64,000 bases of DNA from Vibrio sp. FE10 (GCF_030297155.1 NZ_AP028067.1:496001-560000); one strand, 5' to 3'; shown: positions 35,021 through 45,855, counted from the first letter of the stretch. Notes: a model not told the origin generated them from the letters alone. Program-made: numbers and translations.

Positions 35021-38000
35021 TATACTGCCTCCACTTCTTCCGTTTGTGCCTGTTGTGCTTCAGCTTTACGCTTTTGAAGAACCGCTTTGTAGTCACGAGG
35101 CATTACTTTAATCAGTGATGCAACACTTGCTTCAAAGTTTTCTAGGAAAGACTGAGCAACTTCACTTCCTGTGAATTCAACATGCTTAGTTAGCATATCT
35201 AGTAGAAGATCTTTATCTTCTTGTTCAATTGGATCTAGGTCGACAAGTTCTGCGTTGAGCTTGGTTTCGAAGTCGCCTGCTTTATCCCAAACATAAGCGA
35301 CACCGCCACTCATACCTGCAGCAAAGTTACGGCCTGTTGAACCAAGGATAATTGCTGCGCCACCTGTCATGTATTCACAACCGTGGTCACCAACACCCTC
35401 AACAACAACCTTCGCACCAGAGTTACGAACACAGAAACGTTCGCCAGCCATACCGCGAATGAAAGATTCACCTGAGGTTGCACCGTAGAAACATACGTTA
35501 CCAACCACGATGTTATCTTCCGCAACGATAGTAGATTTCGCATCTGGGTACAGTACCAAAGTACCGCCAGACAGACCTTTGCCCCAGTAATCGTTCGCGT
35601 CGCCTTCTACTTCGAACTTAACGCCTTTCGCAAGGAACGCACCGAACGATTGACCTGCACTACCGTGGAACTTAACGTTCATTGGCTGTGGTAAACCTTG
35701 GTCTTTGTAAACCTTCGAGATTTCGTTCGACAGCATCGTGCCTGCTGAACGGTCCGTGTTGATGATAGGGAACTGAGCGGTAACCGCTTCACCTTTCTCA
35801 AGCGCAGGGATTGCAGCCTGAATCAACTTACGGTCTAGAACGTCTTCAAGATTATGATTTTGTGTTGTCTGGTTGTAGATACCGTCTTCTGCACGAGCCT
35901 GCTCAATGTGCAGTACTGGTGTTAGATCTAGGTTCTTGTACTTCCAGTGACCGATGTCATCACGAACTTTAAGTTTGTGCGATTGACCAACCATCTCATC
36001 GATAGAGCGGAAGCCAAGTTCAGCCATTACTTCACGTAGACCTTCTGCCATGTATTGGAAGAACGTTACTACGTCTTCTACGCGGCCGTCGAAACGCTCA
36101 CGAAGAGTTTTGTTCTGTGTTGCGATACCAACAGGACATGTATTCTTGTGACACTTACGCATCATGATACAGCCTTCAACAACTAGAGCTGCTGTTGCTA
36201 CGCCCCATTCTTCAGCGCCAAGTAACGTTGCGACTGCAAGGTCACGTGGTGTTTTCATCTGACCATCAGACTGAACCACGATACGATTACGTAGGCCGTT
36301 TTTCAGCAGTGTTTGGTGAGTTTCCGCTAGACCCAGCTCCCAAGGCAGACCGGTGTGACGGATAGAAGACATCGGAGATGCACCCGTACCACCATCAAAA
36401 CCTGCGATAAGTACTACGTCAGCTTTCGCTTTCGCTACACCTGATGCAATCGTACCTACGCCAGCTTCTGATACTAGCTTCACGTTGACACGGCCATTAC
36501 GGTTCGCGTTTTTCAGATCGTAGATTAGCTGAGCCAAATCTTCGATTGAGTAGATATCGTGGTGTGGCGGTGGAGAGATAAGACCTACGCCCGGAGTTGA
36601 GTGACGTGTTGCACCGATCCAATCATCAACCTTATCACCAGGTAGTTGACCACCTTCGCCAGGTTTCGCACCTTGAGCCATCTTGATTTGCAGCTCATCA
36701 GCGTTAGATAGGTAGTAAGACGTTACACCAAAGCGACCAGAAGCCACCTGTTTGATTGCTGAACGTTCCCAGTCACCGTTTTCTTTGCGTTCGAAACGTG
36801 CTGGATCTTCACCACCTTCACCTGAGTTTGATTTTGCGCCGATGCGGTTCATTGCAACAGCCAGTGTTGAGTGAGCCTCATGCGAGATTGAACCAAAGCT
36901 CATTGCACCCGTAGCAAAACGCTTAAGGATTTTCTCAATAGGTTCTACTTCTGCTAGAGGAATAGAGCCTGCTGGGTTCTTGATGAAATCAAGTTGGCTA
37001 CGTAGCGTTGCTGCGTTGTCACCTTGAGCATCAACGGCGTTCGCGTACTTTTTGAATTGACCGTAATCTTTGTTACGCGTCGATTCTTGAAGTAGAGAAA
37101 TGGTCTCTGGGTTGAATAAGTGTTTCTCACCACGTTGTTTCCACTGGTAAACACCACCAACATCAAGAATCTGTGCTGGGATTTCACGAGCAGGGTAACC
37201 AACACGGTGACGTACTAGGACTTCACGTGCGATATCATCGATCGTTAGACCTTGGATACGAGAAACCGTACCTGTGAAGTATTTTTCAACCACTGATTTG
37301 CTGATACCAAGAGCTTCAAAGATTTGAGCGCCGTGGTAAGACTGCAGCGTAGAGATACCCATCTTCGAGAAGATCTTCAGTAGACCGCCGTTAACACCTT
37401 TACGGTAGTTATCGAATAACTCACGTGGGTGAACGTTTGGATCTAGCTTCTTAGTACGTTGCAGTTCAACAATCGTTTCGATAACTAGGTATGGGTTAAC
37501 TGCGTTTGCACCGTAACCGATTAAGGTTGCGAAGTGGTGCGTTTCACGCGCGTCACCTGTTTCAACCACGATGTCACACTTAGCACGTAAACCTTTACGG
37601 ATTAGGTGGTGGTGAACAGCGCCAACCGCCAGCATTGCTGGGATAGCTGCGTGGTTTGAGTTAACCGCACGGTCAGTCAGTAGAATGATAGAGTAGCCGT
37701 CAATAACCGCATCTTCCGCATATTGGCAGATACGTTTAAGTGCGCGCTCTAACTTACCTTGGTCGCCATTTGCTTGGAATACGATATCCAGCGTCTTCGA
37801 TTGAAGGTGCTCGTTATCGATTGCACGCAGTTTCTCTAACTCTGAGTTAGAAAGAACAGGAGACTCAAGTTCTACTTTTTGACAGTGTTCAGGTGTTTCA
37901 GCAAGTAAGTTCTGATCTTTACCTAGGTAAGTGTTCAGAGACATAACCATACGCTCACGAATCGGGTCGATTGGCGGGTTAGTTACTTGTGCAAACAACT

Positions 38001-39567
38001 GCTTAAAGTAGTTTGAAAGGTGCTGCGATTGGTGAGAAAGAATCGCTAGCGGCCAGTCAGCACCCATTGCAGAAAGTGGCTCGTAGCCTGTTTTTGCAAG
38101 AGGGAGAATGATTTCGTTTACTTCTTCAGAGCTCACGCCAAACGATTGTTGTTTGTGTAGCAGTTTCTCTGGAGAAGGTTGGTTAAATTCGTTGCTCGCA
38201 TCCGGTAGCTTTTTCAAGCTCAGAAGATTCTCTTCAACCCATTTTTCGTAGGGTTGCGATTTAGCAATACCGTCTTTCACTTCTTCATCAGAAATGATGC
38301 GGCCTTGCTCAAGGTCAGCAACGAAGATACGACCAGGCTGTAGACGACCACGGTATTCAACGTTTTCTGGTGCGATTTCTACTACGCCAGATTCAGACGC
38401 CATTACTAGGAAGTCGTCTTTGGTCACTGTGTAGCGAGAAGGGCGTAGACCATTACGGTCAAGCGTTGCACCTACTTGAACACCATCGGTGAAACATACT
38501 GATGCCGGGCCATCCCATGGCTCCATTACGTTCGCGTGGTACTGGTAGAACGCGCGACGAGTTGGATCCATGTTTTTGTTTTCTTGCCATGCTTCAGGGA
38601 TCATCATCATCAATGCGTGTGGCAGAGTACGACCTGAAAGAACAAGTAGCTCAAGTGCCATATCGAAGTTTGATGAATCCGAGCTACCTTCCTGACAGAT
38701 AGGCAGTAGCATGTCGATTTCAGCTTGAGTGAACAGATCCGATTCAAGGATCGCTTCACGCGCTTTCATCCAGTTTAGATTGCCGCGAACCGTATTGATT
38801 TCGCCATTATGCGCAATGTAACGGAAAGGCTGAGCTAGACGCCAACGTGGGAATGTATTGGTAGAAAAACGAGAGTGTACAAGTGCTAGAGCTGTCACCA
38901 TGGTTGGGTTTTGCAGATCTAGGAAGTACTGAGGAACTTGTTCTGTTGTTAGCTGACCTTTGTACACCAATGTCTTGTAAGACATAGAGTTGATGTAGAA
39001 GTCATCACCAATGTTTGACACGCTTTCTAGGCATACACGAACCGTATAGTTACGTAGAACATACAGTTTGCGTTCAAGCTCTTCTGGTGTAGTACCAGGG
39101 CCGCCAGAGATAAAGACGTGCTCAAATTGAGGTTCAGTGCTTAATGGGTCAGCACCAATCATTGAATTGTCAGTTGGAAGTTCACGGTAACCGATAACTT
39201 CTAACTCAAGGCGTTGTGCATTGCGCTCTAAAATATCGCGGCACTGTGCACGTTTGTGTTCATCTTTAGGGAAAAGTACAACACCAACACCATATTTTTC
39301 AAAAGATGGCAGTTTAATTCCAAGCTTAACGGCTTCTTCTAGTAAGAATTCGTGCGGCTTCTGTAGCAGGATACCTGCACCATCACCAGAACACGGATCG
39401 CAGCCTTGGCCGCCACGGTGTTCCATACGTGCAAGCATATCGAGTGCTTGAGTTACTACATCATGAGATTTGCGATTCTTTAGATGCGCAACAAAACCGA
39501 TACCACAAGCGTCATGCTCCAGTTCAGGAGTATACAGACCCTGTGAGTTCTGCTCTTGATCTACCAT
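35020..39567 (-). CDS. Glutamate synthase large subunit, second paralogue
   Basis: Second GOGAT alpha subunit, 1515 residues. The amidotransferase nucleophile is C21 (HDACGIGF) after a 20-residue propeptide. The 3Fe-4S cysteines are in CIMMRKCHKNTC and the FMN/synthase motif EGGQLPGDKV is present. It differs in sequence from the first gltB over its whole length, so this is not a recent duplication. It shares an operon with the small subunit at 33551-35020. Confidence 0.96.
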   Translation of the reverse strand: MVDQEQNSQGLYTPELEHDACGIGFVAHLKNRKSHDVVTQALDMLARMEHRGGQGCDPCSGDGAGILLQKPHEFLLEEAVKLGIKLPSFEKYGVGVVLFPKDEHKRAQCRDILERNAQRLELEVIGYRELPTDNSMIGADPLSTEPQFEHVFISGGPGTTPEELERKLYVLRNYTVRVCLESVSNIGDDFYINSMSYKTLVYKGQLTTEQVPQYFLDLQNPTMVTALALVHSRFSTNTFPRWRLAQPFRYIAHNGEINTVRGNLNWMKAREAILESDLFTQAEIDMLLPICQEGSSDSSNFDMALELLVLSGRTLPHALMMMIPEAWQENKNMDPTRRAFYQYHANVMEPWDGPASVCFTDGVQVGATLDRNGLRPSRYTVTKDDFLVMASESGVVEIAPENVEYRGRLQPGRIFVADLEQGRIISDEEVKDGIAKSQPYEKWVEENLLSLKKLPDASNEFNQPSPEKLLHKQQSFGVSSEEVNEIILPLAKTGYEPLSAMGADWPLAILSHQSQHLSNYFKQLFAQVTNPPIDPIRERMVMSLNTYLGKDQNLLAETPEHCQKVELESPVLSNSELEKLRAIDNEHLQSKTLDIVFQANGDQGKLERALKRICQYAEDAVIDGYSIILLTDRAVNSNHAAIPAMLAVGAVHHHLIRKGLRAKCDIVVETGDARETHHFATLIGYGANAVNPYLVIETIVELQRTKKLDPNVHPRELFDNYRKGVNGGLLKIFSKMGISTLQSYHGAQIFEALGISKSVVEKYFTGTVSRIQGLTIDDIAREVLVRHRVGYPAREIPAQILDVGGVYQWKQRGEKHLFNPETISLLQESTRNKDYGQFKKYANAVDAQGDNAATLRSQLDFIKNPAGSIPLAEVEPIEKILKRFATGAMSFGSISHEAHSTLAVAMNRIGAKSNSGEGGEDPARFERKENGDWERSAIKQVASGRFGVTSYYLSNADELQIKMAQGAKPGEGGQLPGDKVDDWIGATRHSTPGVGLISPPPHHDIYSIEDLAQLIYDLKNANRNGRVNVKLVSEAGVGTIASGVAKAKADVVLIAGFDGGTGASPMSSIRHTGLPWELGLAETHQTLLKNGLRNRIVVQSDGQMKTPRDLAVATLLGAEEWGVATAALVVEGCIMMRKCHKNTCPVGIATQNKTLRERFDGRVEDVVTFFQYMAEGLREVMAELGFRSIDEMVGQSHKLKVRDDIGHWKYKNLDLTPVLHIEQARAEDGIYNQTTQNHNLEDVLDRKLIQAAIPALEKGEAVTAQFPIINTDRSAGTMLSNEISKVYKDQGLPQPMNVKFHGSAGQSFGAFLAKGVKFEVEGDANDYWGKGLSGGTLVLYPDAKSTIVAEDNIVVGNVCFYGATSGESFIRGMAGERFCVRNSGAKVVVEGVGDHGCEYMTGGAAIILGSTGRNFAAGMSGGVAYVWDKAGDFETKLNAELVDLDPIEQEDKDLLLDMLTKHVEFTGSEVAQSFLENFEASVASLIKVMPRDYKAVLQKRKAEAQQAQTEEVEAV

Positions 39568-40097
39568 AGATACATCCTTCCAGTTAAATCTAGGCGCAAC
39601 TTATTTGTATAAAGTTAGCCTTGTCCTTTTATATTTATGGGTCTAAACCTGCCTATGCTGGCGGTTTGAATCCTTTCCGTATCTCGCAGGAAAAGTATTG
39701 CGAGAAAAACAATCCTTAGTGATATCCGTTTATTTTTAGCCACAAACTAGTGGATTATATAGGTGGGATATGGATATCACCGACTTATTAACAAGTTTTC
39801 GTTGTAAGTAAATACACAAAAATAGCCAATATGTGTAAGTATCCTACAATTTTGTCTAGGCGAATTGCAATGAAAGTTGACCCATGTAGACCATTTTTTT
39901 CGTTTTATTTTGAATTTAATGTCTAACAAATGTGCAACATTAGGCAAATAGAGCCGATTTTTTGCATGTTTATTGATATTTGATAGGTTGCTCGCAAAAG
40001 GCCTTGAGTAAACTAATTGGTTGAATTTTGCAGGGATGTAATTTTTTTTCAGAAATAGACTGATATTCATTCTTATTTACTTGAGCACTTTCAAAAT
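39568..40097. other. Divergent region between gltB-2 and yhcC
   Basis: 530 bp of mostly AT-rich non-coding DNA. Near the gltB-2 side are two small inverted repeats: AACCTGCC / GGCGGTT around 39646-39667 and TCTCGCA / TGCGAGA at 39682-39705. They could fold in the gltB leader. A 97-codon - strand ORF (39777-40070) has no recognisable features and I do not call it. Confidence 0.35.
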
Positions 40098-41051
40098 ATG
40101 CAATTACACGAGTTGGTTAATACTATCGGCCAAGACCTTCAGCGCCGTTATGGCGAAAAGGTTCACAAACTGACACTGCACGGTGGCTTTAGCTGCCCAA
40201 ATCGCGACGGAACAATTGGCCGTGGTGGGTGTACTTTCTGTAATGTCGCTTCATTTGCCGACGAACAAACTCAAATTCAAAGTATTGCTGATCAGCTAAA
40301 AGATCGTGCGGGTGAAATCGCCCGAGCCAAAAAGTATCTTGCTTACTTTCAGGCTTACACCAGCACTTATGCTGAAGTACAAGTGCTCAAGAATATGTAT
40401 GAAGAAGCGCTTAGAGCACCAGGTGCTGACATTGTTGGTTTGTGTGTCGGAACCAGACCCGATTGTGTTCCAGATTCGGTGTTGGAACTGCTGGCGGGTT
40501 ATGTCGAGCAAGGCTATGAAATATGGCTTGAGTTAGGCTTACAAACCGCAAACGACAAAACATTGAAGCGGATTAATCGTGGTCATGATTTTGCGGTGTA
40601 TGAAACGATCACCCAACGTGCACGTGCTTTAGGGATCAAGGTGTGTACGCACCTTATTGTTGGCCTGCCGAAGGAAACCAAAGCCGATAATCTTGAAACT
40701 TTAAACAAGGTACTCGCCGTTGGCACCGATGGTATCAAATTGCACGGACTGCATATTGTAGAGGGCAGCACCATGGCTAAGGCGTGGAAAGCTGGAAAGC
40801 TCGAAGCACCAACCTTGGAGGAGTACATTGATATCGCCAGTGCAATTATTCAACGTACGCCTGCTCATGTGGTCTATCACCGAGTTTCTTCTGCCGCACG
40901 ACGTCCAACACTGCTCTCTCCTTTATGGTGTGAAAACCGATGGCTAGCGATGACAGAAATTGGCCGCTCGTTAGACAAAACGGGCGCTCAAGGCATTGAA
41001 ACGGGCGCTGCATTTGAGTACACATTGCCTGTATTAAACAGCGGTAATTGA
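40098..41051 (+). CDS. yhcC: Radical SAM protein YhcC (TIGR01212 family)
   Basis: Predicted cytoplasmic radical SAM enzyme of 317 residues. The cluster cysteines are in CPNRDG followed by GGCTFC (C-x11-C-x2-C), the arrangement of the YhcC/Elp3-like family. Further motifs are GLCVGTRPDCVP and LELGLQTAN. The biological reaction is not established. The gene is divergent from gltB, as in E. coli, and is followed by a diguanylate cyclase and arcB. Confidence 0.92.
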   Translation: MQLHELVNTIGQDLQRRYGEKVHKLTLHGGFSCPNRDGTIGRGGCTFCNVASFADEQTQIQSIADQLKDRAGEIARAKKYLAYFQAYTSTYAEVQVLKNMYEEALRAPGADIVGLCVGTRPDCVPDSVLELLAGYVEQGYEIWLELGLQTANDKTLKRINRGHDFAVYETITQRARALGIKVCTHLIVGLPKETKADNLETLNKVLAVGTDGIKLHGLHIVEGSTMAKAWKAGKLEAPTLEEYIDIASAIIQRTPAHVVYHRVSSAARRPTLLSPLWCENRWLAMTEIGRSLDKTGAQGIETGAAFEYTLPVLNSGN

Positions 41052-41143
41052 TAGATTTGAGTAGAAAGTAGGTAACAGCAGATAATCCCTATAATTAGTG
41101 GTAACATTTCCCTCACAGAATTGATGGTATAGATTGAGAGTAA

Positions 41144-42895
41144 ATGGAACTGGTTATGACTTGGTTGTGGGACAGGGCGTATGGGTACGGTATTTATATC
41201 GTGATCATGTTGCTCATTGGTCTCATCTGCTGGCACCTTTATTCTCGTTATCAGTTACATATAGAAAAACTTCTACTTGCTACGCCATCACCACTCTACT
41301 TTGTCGACATCCGAAGTGGTGAAATTTTATATGCCAATCGTCAAGCGATGCAGTTGCTCGGCATTCGTCAAATTGGTATCAATTTTCGCTTCCCTACCAT
41401 CGAGAGTGAGAATAGCTTTCGTCATTATCTGACCAATCATCGTAACTCGCGAGCGTTTGAACAGCTTTCGCTTTGGGCGCTTTCAGAATTCGAATTCTTC
41501 AAAGTGAATTTGGTTGGTCGTCGGATCGTTTTTAGAAGTAAAAGCGCGTGGATGATCCATGCATCCCCTTATAAAAATACCGACGAAGAATATTCCCAAG
41601 AAGTGCGTGAGTTAAATGTCTCGCGTACTGCCTTAGACTCTTTATCTGAGTTGATCTACGTGAAAGATCCAAAGGGAGAATTGGTTGCGAGTAACCGATC
41701 TTTTAAGAAGTTTTGGCATGGCCGCCCAGAAGAAGGCACCTTGAGTGTTTCGGGTGGCGCGTTGAAAGGGCGTGTGAGTGAGCGCTCTTGGACCACAGAT
41801 CAAGATGGCAAAAGCTGTCTGCTCGAAACGTACCAAAGTGTTTTATTGTCTCAAGATGGTGAAACCATAGGAACGCTTTCTATCAGTCATGACGTGACCG
41901 ACTGGCATGACATGCAGCAAAAGCTACGTGGTGAGATGGAAAGGCGTAAAGATACCGAAGTGGCTCTTGCTCAGCGTGACACCATCTTACAAAACATCTT
42001 AGAAGCGAGCCCTGACTCGATTGGTATCTTCAATGAAAACATGGTGTATCAAGCGTGTAATAAGCCGTTTGTGGCGGCGCTTGGTATCTCTGAAGTGTCG
42101 GATTTAGTGGGTAAGCGCTTACAAGATGTGGTACCTAACAGTATGTACTTACGTCTTTCTGATACGGATCAGCAAGTGCTTCATCAAGGTAAATCGCTGC
42201 GTTACATCGATAAGGTGGTTTCCAGTGATGGCGAGTTCACTTGGTATGATGTGGTGAAATCACCATTTAGGGATCCGGCTTCGAGTACTAATGGTGTATT
42301 GATCATGGCACGTGACATCACCGAACGTTATTTAGCAGAGCAGAAGCTTGAAGAAGCGAACCTTGAACTTGAACGTTTGAGCTTTATGGACAGCTTAACT
42401 CAAGTATCAAATCGACGTCGTTTCGATGAGCAGTTGTCGACCCTCTGGCACTACCATGTGCGAGAGAAATTGCCACTGACCATTATGCTGTGTGATATCG
42501 ACTTCTTTAAAGGCTACAACGACTTTTATGGTCACCAACAAGGTGATGATGCACTCGTACAGGTTTCTCAGGCATTTAAGCAAGTGCTGAATCGTTCATC
42601 GGATTGTGTGGCGCGTTATGGCGGGGAAGAGTTTGGCTTTATTCTGCCGAATACGACCGCTGAAGGTGCTCTGCTGGTGGCAAAGCGTATTCATGATGAA
42701 GTGCAAAAGCTCGGTATCGAACATGAAGACTCGGCAGTTTCTGAACTCGTGACCGTAAGTATCGGTATCATCTCTTATATACCGACACCGAATGATGAAA
42801 TGGAGTCGGCTGTTGCACTGGCAGATAGCGCGCTCTATCAAGCGAAGTCTGATGGCCGAAATCAATCAAGTGTCCATCCATCTTCGATACGTTAA
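41144..42895 (+). CDS. PAS-domain diguanylate cyclase (GGEEF)
   Basis: Predicted inner-membrane c-di-GMP synthase of 583 residues. One membrane segment lies near residues 15-35. PAS-like domains follow (about 40-140, 150-265 and 285-400), then a GGDEF domain starting FMDSLTQVSNRRRFDE near 415. The active site GGEEF is at 493-497 and the inhibitory I-site RxxD (RSSD) at 484-487, so catalysis and product feedback look intact. There is no EAL domain. An ATG 4 codons downstream could be the start instead. It is 93 bp after yhcC and 152 bp before arcB. Confidence 0.9.
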   Translation: MELVMTWLWDRAYGYGIYIVIMLLIGLICWHLYSRYQLHIEKLLLATPSPLYFVDIRSGEILYANRQAMQLLGIRQIGINFRFPTIESENSFRHYLTNHRNSRAFEQLSLWALSEFEFFKVNLVGRRIVFRSKSAWMIHASPYKNTDEEYSQEVRELNVSRTALDSLSELIYVKDPKGELVASNRSFKKFWHGRPEEGTLSVSGGALKGRVSERSWTTDQDGKSCLLETYQSVLLSQDGETIGTLSISHDVTDWHDMQQKLRGEMERRKDTEVALAQRDTILQNILEASPDSIGIFNENMVYQACNKPFVAALGISEVSDLVGKRLQDVVPNSMYLRLSDTDQQVLHQGKSLRYIDKVVSSDGEFTWYDVVKSPFRDPASSTNGVLIMARDITERYLAEQKLEEANLELERLSFMDSLTQVSNRRRFDEQLSTLWHYHVREKLPLTIMLCDIDFFKGYNDFYGHQQGDDALVQVSQAFKQVLNRSSDCVARYGGEEFGFILPNTTAEGALLVAKRIHDEVQKLGIEHEDSAVSELVTVSIGIISYIPTPNDEMESAVALADSALYQAKSDGRNQSSVHPSSIR

Positions 42896-43047
42896 GTCTG
42901 TTAATTCCTTCTTTTCGTTAACCTCTCTATTTTTGATTGGTTAACGGCAATATTGCTACGACTCTCTTGCTGCATGTGATGTAGCTAGCTTACCTCCTAT
43001 CATCAAACAGGGTAGAATGTTGCTAGTCTTATCGCATGGAGCGCTAA

Positions 43048-45381
43048 ATGAAACCCATGAAAAATCTTGCCCAGTATTACGTTGATCTACTCGTAAAACT
43101 GGGGATTGTCCGCTTTTCTATCTTACTCGCCCTAGCGCTTGTTGCCCTCGCTGTTGTTGTGCAAGTTGGGATCACCCTAGCACTCAAAGGTAATGTTGAT
43201 GATATCGACATTGTCCGTTCCGTTTTCTTTGGCCTGGTGATTACCCCTTGGGCGGTGTATTTCCTTTCTGTGGTTGTTGATCAACTTGAAGAATCTCGTC
43301 AAAGGTTGGCTAAGCTAGTCTCTAAACTTGGCGACATGCGTGAGCGTGACCAAGAGCTCAACAACAAGCTCCAGCTTAATATTGAAAAGCTGAATCAAGA
43401 AATTGAAGAGCGTGAAAAAGCGGAAGAAGCACGTGCCGAAGCGATGCACGACCTTGAGAATGAGGTGTTTCAACGTGAACGTACTCAGCTTGAGTTAGCT
43501 GAACGTACCGCACTGCTGCGCTCATTTATCGATGCTTCTCCCGACCTGATTTATTATCGTAATGAAGATGGTGTTTTCTCAGGTTGTAACCGTGCGGTTG
43601 AAGAGTTGACGGGAAAAACTGAGAAAGACTTAGTGGGTTTGACTCCTTGGGATGTCTATAGCAAAGAGATCGCTCAACAGGTTATTGAAACTGATAAGAA
43701 AGTGTTTGCCGACAATCAAGCTCTGACCTACGACCAATGGTTGGAATACCCAGATGGTCGTAAGAGCTACTTCGAGCTACGTAAGGTGCCTTTCTACAGT
43801 AAAGATGGCCGCCATCTGGGCTTAGTGGGTTTTGGTCGCGATATTACGGAACGTAAAGAGCACCAAGAATCACTAGAGAAAGCCAGTCGCGACAAGACCA
43901 CTTTTATCTCAACGATTAGTCATGAACTAAGAACACCACTCAATGGCATCATCGGCTTAAGCCGTATGTTGTTGGATAGCCAGTTGACTACTGAACAGCG
44001 TAAACACATGCAAACCATTAAGGTGAGTGCGGTGACGCTGGGTAATATCTTTAACGATATTATCGATATGGATAAGTTTGATCGCCGTAAGCTAGAGTTG
44101 CTCCCAACCCCTATCAACTTCGAAGATTTCGTTGCCGAGATGGAGAGTATCTCCGCTCTGATGGCAGAGCAAAAAGGCTTACGCTTCGATCTGGAAAGAT
44201 TATCGGACTTGCCAACCTCAGTTAAAGTTGATGGTACACGCCTAAGACAAGTGCTGTGGAACTTGGTCAGCAATGCCATGAAGTTCACCAAAGATGGTGG
44301 TGTGGTAATGACGGTCAGTGCTGATATCGACGGTGACTTTGCCGACATCACAATGGAAGTCGAAGATACGGGAATCGGCATACCTGAAAGCGAAGTCGAT
44401 AAAATTTTCGCGATGTACTATCAGGTGAAGTCTGGCTCTGACAATCTGCATGCGGTGGGCACCGGCATTGGTCTTGCGGTATCGAAGCAGCTGATCAATA
44501 TGATGGACGGCGATATTGACGTTACCAGTGAAGAGGGCTTCGGCAGTACCTTTACGGTTTCTATTCGTGTGCCGGTCAATCACGATACTCAGGCTCTGAT
44601 TAAGACGCCAAGAAAGCAGTCGAATCTTAAGATCTTCATGGTCGAAGATATTGAACTCAACATTACAGTCGCTCGCTCTCTGCTTGAAAGCTTAGGCCAT
44701 GAAGTCACGGTGGTGATGACAGGGCAAGAGGCACAAATCGTTTTCCATCCAGAAGACTATGATTTGGTGTTGCTGGATATCCAACTGCCAGATATGACTG
44801 GTTTCGATATTGCTCAGTACTATCGAGAGAAATACAGCAAGCTACCGCCTTTAGTTGCCTTAACGGCTAATGTTTTAAACAATAAACAAGAGTATCTGCA
44901 AAAAGGAATGGATGAAGCGATCAGCAAACCGCTATCGGTGAAAGCCATCCAAGACGTGATATCCAAATTTATTGAGAACAAACCTGAAGTGATAGAAAAA
45001 GTAGAGGTTATTAAACCGGTTGTTTCTTCGATTGACACCACTTTGCTTGATATTGATATGCTAGAGTCTTATGTTGACATTGTTGGGCCGAAACCGGTTT
45101 TGGATAGCATCGTGATGTTTGAAGATATGATGCCGGAGTATATGGAAATATTGAACTCCAACATGGTCGCAAAAGATCAAGCTAGCATCGTTTCTGAAGC
45201 GCACAAGATCAAAGGTGCCGCAGGTTCAATTGGCTTGAAGCGTATCCAGCAAGTTGCTCAGAAAGCTCAATCACCAGATATGCCTGCTTGGTGGGAGAAT
45301 ATTTCAGATTGGGTCGATGAAATTAATAACGAATACCAGAATGACATTGAAGTCTTAAAGAGTTGGTTAAATCAAAGGTAG
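43048..45381 (+). CDS. arcB: Aerobic respiration control hybrid sensor kinase ArcB
   Basis: Membrane-bound tripartite kinase that senses quinone redox state and phosphorylates ArcA. It has 777 residues. Two N-terminal membrane segments (about 24-45 and 55-77) are followed by a coiled coil and a PAS domain (about 155-275). The phosphoacceptor is H292 in SHELRTPLNG. The ATPase domain runs to about 505, the receiver Asp is D577 (LLDIQLPD) and the HPt is H719 (EAHKIKGAAGS). GGAG lies 6 bp before the start. arcA is convergent 0.6 kb downstream. Confidence 0.97.
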   Translation: MKPMKNLAQYYVDLLVKLGIVRFSILLALALVALAVVVQVGITLALKGNVDDIDIVRSVFFGLVITPWAVYFLSVVVDQLEESRQRLAKLVSKLGDMRERDQELNNKLQLNIEKLNQEIEEREKAEEARAEAMHDLENEVFQRERTQLELAERTALLRSFIDASPDLIYYRNEDGVFSGCNRAVEELTGKTEKDLVGLTPWDVYSKEIAQQVIETDKKVFADNQALTYDQWLEYPDGRKSYFELRKVPFYSKDGRHLGLVGFGRDITERKEHQESLEKASRDKTTFISTISHELRTPLNGIIGLSRMLLDSQLTTEQRKHMQTIKVSAVTLGNIFNDIIDMDKFDRRKLELLPTPINFEDFVAEMESISALMAEQKGLRFDLERLSDLPTSVKVDGTRLRQVLWNLVSNAMKFTKDGGVVMTVSADIDGDFADITMEVEDTGIGIPESEVDKIFAMYYQVKSGSDNLHAVGTGIGLAVSKQLINMMDGDIDVTSEEGFGSTFTVSIRVPVNHDTQALIKTPRKQSNLKIFMVEDIELNITVARSLLESLGHEVTVVMTGQEAQIVFHPEDYDLVLLDIQLPDMTGFDIAQYYREKYSKLPPLVALTANVLNNKQEYLQKGMDEAISKPLSVKAIQDVISKFIENKPEVIEKVEVIKPVVSSIDTTLLDIDMLESYVDIVGPKPVLDSIVMFEDMMPEYMEILNSNMVAKDQASIVSEAHKIKGAAGSIGLKRIQQVAQKAQSPDMPAWWENISDWVDEINNEYQNDIEVLKSWLNQR

Positions 45382-45388
45382 AAGAATA

Positions 45389-45832
45389 ATGAAAAAATTA
45401 GCATTCGCCGCATGCGTTGTGGCATTAGCGGGTTGTTCTGCACCACAAGTAGAATGGCAGCAAGGTAACCAAGTAGAAGTATCTACAGCGACAGTCACAA
45501 TGAAAAGCAACCTTTGGCTGAACAAGATGCCAACGATTGGAGAGACTCAAGATAAGACTCTGCATGGTGCCATTTACCTAGAATCGACTTCAGAACTGCC
45601 AGCAACACTTGCGGTTGAGAGTGTTACGGTTAAATAGGGGGCAGATACCTTGTTAGTAACAGCGGACGATCTTGATTTAAGAACGCACAGTGAAACTCAA
45701 TGGGAAGTCGCTTTTGTATGGCAGCTAGAGATCGACAGTGACAAGCCTGTTGATGTTGCGGTTGAACTGAAAGATGGCGAAACCGTGAAGTGGCTAGTCG
45801 AGAAAGACGTTAAGGTTGATACGGTTTACTAA
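45389..45832 (+). pseudogene. Small lipoprotein gene interrupted by an in-frame amber codon
   Basis: The frame reads as one 147-codon gene apart from TAG at 45635-45637. Part 1 (45389-45634, 82 residues) has a lipoprotein signal peptide with lipobox LAGC and Cys16. Part 2 (from 45638) continues in the same frame to TAA at 45832 with acidic, beta-rich sequence. CAG to TAG would restore a continuous reading (K-Q-G-A-D). A TTG at 45650 could start part 2, but no good ribosome site is seen. The function of the parent protein is unknown. It starts 7 bp after arcB, so it is probably cotranscribed. Confidence 0.7.
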
Positions 45833-45855
45833 AAATCTTAGCGAACAATGAACAA

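Noticed and set aside
39777..40070. 97-codon - strand ORF upstream of gltB-2
   Set aside because: Lys/Asn-rich composition expected from AT-rich non-coding DNA; no ribosome-binding site or family features.
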